Shown in pieces: positions 63,358 through 64,000 of a DNA stretch of 64,000 nucleotides; within the stretch, counting starts at the first letter, position 1; each line of letters begins with the position of its first letter. The stretch is taken from positions 3,666,001 to 3,730,000 of the forward strand of contig NZ_AP028055.1 of the NCBI RefSeq assembly GCF_040365225.1, read 5' to 3'. The DNA is from Bacteroides sedimenti (GTDB taxonomy: Bacteria > Bacteroidota > Bacteroidia > Bacteroidales > Bacteroidaceae). The position numbers were made by a program, and so were the translations under genes. The notes beneath the pieces were generated by a model. It saw only the letters and a list, made by a program, of their open reading frames with translations, did no database searches and was not told where the DNA came from.

Positions 63358-64000
63358 AAGAAAGTAAGCAAGGGCGCATGGCGGATGCCTTGGCTCTCGG
63401 AGGCGATGAAGGACGTGATAAGCTGCGATAAGCTTCGGGTAGGTGCAAATAACCATTGATCCGAAGATTTCCGAATGGGACAACCCAATATCCTGAAGGG
63501 ATATTATCCATCATAGATGGAGGCGAACGCAGGGAACTGAAACATCTTAGTACCTGTAGGAGAAGAAAATAAATGAATGATTCCGTAAGTAGTGGCGAGC
63601 GAACGCGGATTAGCCCAAACCATAGATGTTACGGCATTTATGGGGTTGTAGGACCACGTTGTTGGACTTACATTAGAGAATGGAAGACTCTGGAAAGTGT
63701 CACCATAGAGCATGATAGTTGCGTACATGAATCTAATGTATACCATAGTGGTATCCTGAGTAGCGCGGAGCACGAGGAATTCTGCGTGAATCTGCCGGGA
63801 CCATCCGGTAAGGCTAAATACTCCCGAGAGACCGATAGTGAACCAGTACTGTGAAGGAAAGGTGAAAAGCACTTCGAATAGAAGAGTGAAATAGTCCCTG
63901 AAACCATGCGCCTACAAGCGGTCGGAGCAGCTTTTAGCTGTGACGGCGTGCCTTTTGCATAATGAACCTACGAGTTACTGTCACTGGCAAGGTTAAGAAA
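63358..64000 (+). rRNA. rrl: 23S ribosomal RNA, 5' part (3' end outside window)
   Basis: Begins around AGTAAGCAAGGGCGCATGG followed by CGGATGCCTTGGC, the conserved 23S 5' region, and continues with GAAACATCTTAGTACC and AGTGGCGAGCGAACGCGG to the window edge. About 640 nt are present. The 5' end is estimated. Confidence 0.96.

Overview
The window looks like a chromosomal segment of a Bacteroides species (phylum Bacteroidota). Supporting signs are the 16S rRNA gene with the usual 16S-Ile-Ala-23S order, SusC/SusD outer-membrane pairs, SprA next to ruvA, paired hexameric glutamate dehydrogenases next to malic enzyme, and many promoters of the Bacteroidota type (TTTG about 19-21 nt before TAnnTTTG). 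The species cannot be fixed from the sequence alone. Most protein genes lie on the minus strand; the rRNA operon at the right end reads on the plus strand.

Layout. 1-3.6 kb: the tail of a sulfatase, then anaerobic ribonucleotide reductase (nrdD, nrdG) behind a cobalamin riboswitch. 3.8-8.9 kb: an APC amino acid permease, a hemolysin III family protein, the CCA-adding enzyme and a divergent lipoprotein. 8.9-11.9 kb: an AT-rich accessory stretch with two unrecognised exported proteins and several structured repeats. 11.9-19.9 kb: sprA and ruvA. 20-26.5 kb: meso-diaminopimelate dehydrogenase and lgt, then a ThrE-type exporter, a phosphodiesterase-like protein, an M24 peptidase and RlpA. 26.6-40.3 kb: glutamate dehydrogenase, a receiver-receiver-PPDK fusion protein, a nitroreductase lipoprotein, a GH29 fucosidase, a prolyl oligopeptidase, a second glutamate dehydrogenase, malic enzyme and a thioesterase. 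41.1-53.6 kb: a PatB/MalY aminotransferase and a polysaccharide utilisation locus (susC, susD, an unknown protein, GH29, GH3 and a DUF1848 protein). 54-59 kb: tRNA-Phe and the thiL-punA-lpxK-sppA operon. 59-61 kb: gene-free spacer rich in repeats. 61-64 kb: rRNA operon, cut off inside 23S.

How the genes work together. Two glutamate dehydrogenases, malic enzyme and several peptidases point to amino-acid and ammonia metabolism linked to central carbon. The utilisation locus and the separate GH29 point to fucose- and beta-linked glycan breakdown. The riboswitch on nrdDG suggests the cell switches between cobalamin-dependent and glycyl-radical ribonucleotide reduction. None of the three tRNA genes encodes CCA, so the CCA-adding enzyme here is needed for their maturation.

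The least explained signals are non-coding. Three intergenic arrays (11717-11799, 33225-33309, 59609-59693) each hold four 16-bp dyads at a strict 22-23 bp period, with two different core sequences. Two related hairpin elements (about 10889-11030 and 11392-11530) share a body but carry different, internally matched tandem end units. Two inverted copies of an element with three 9-bp units facing three 11-bp units (59320-59417 and 60283-60382) flank about 0.9 kb of gene-free DNA. I could not match any of these to a named family.
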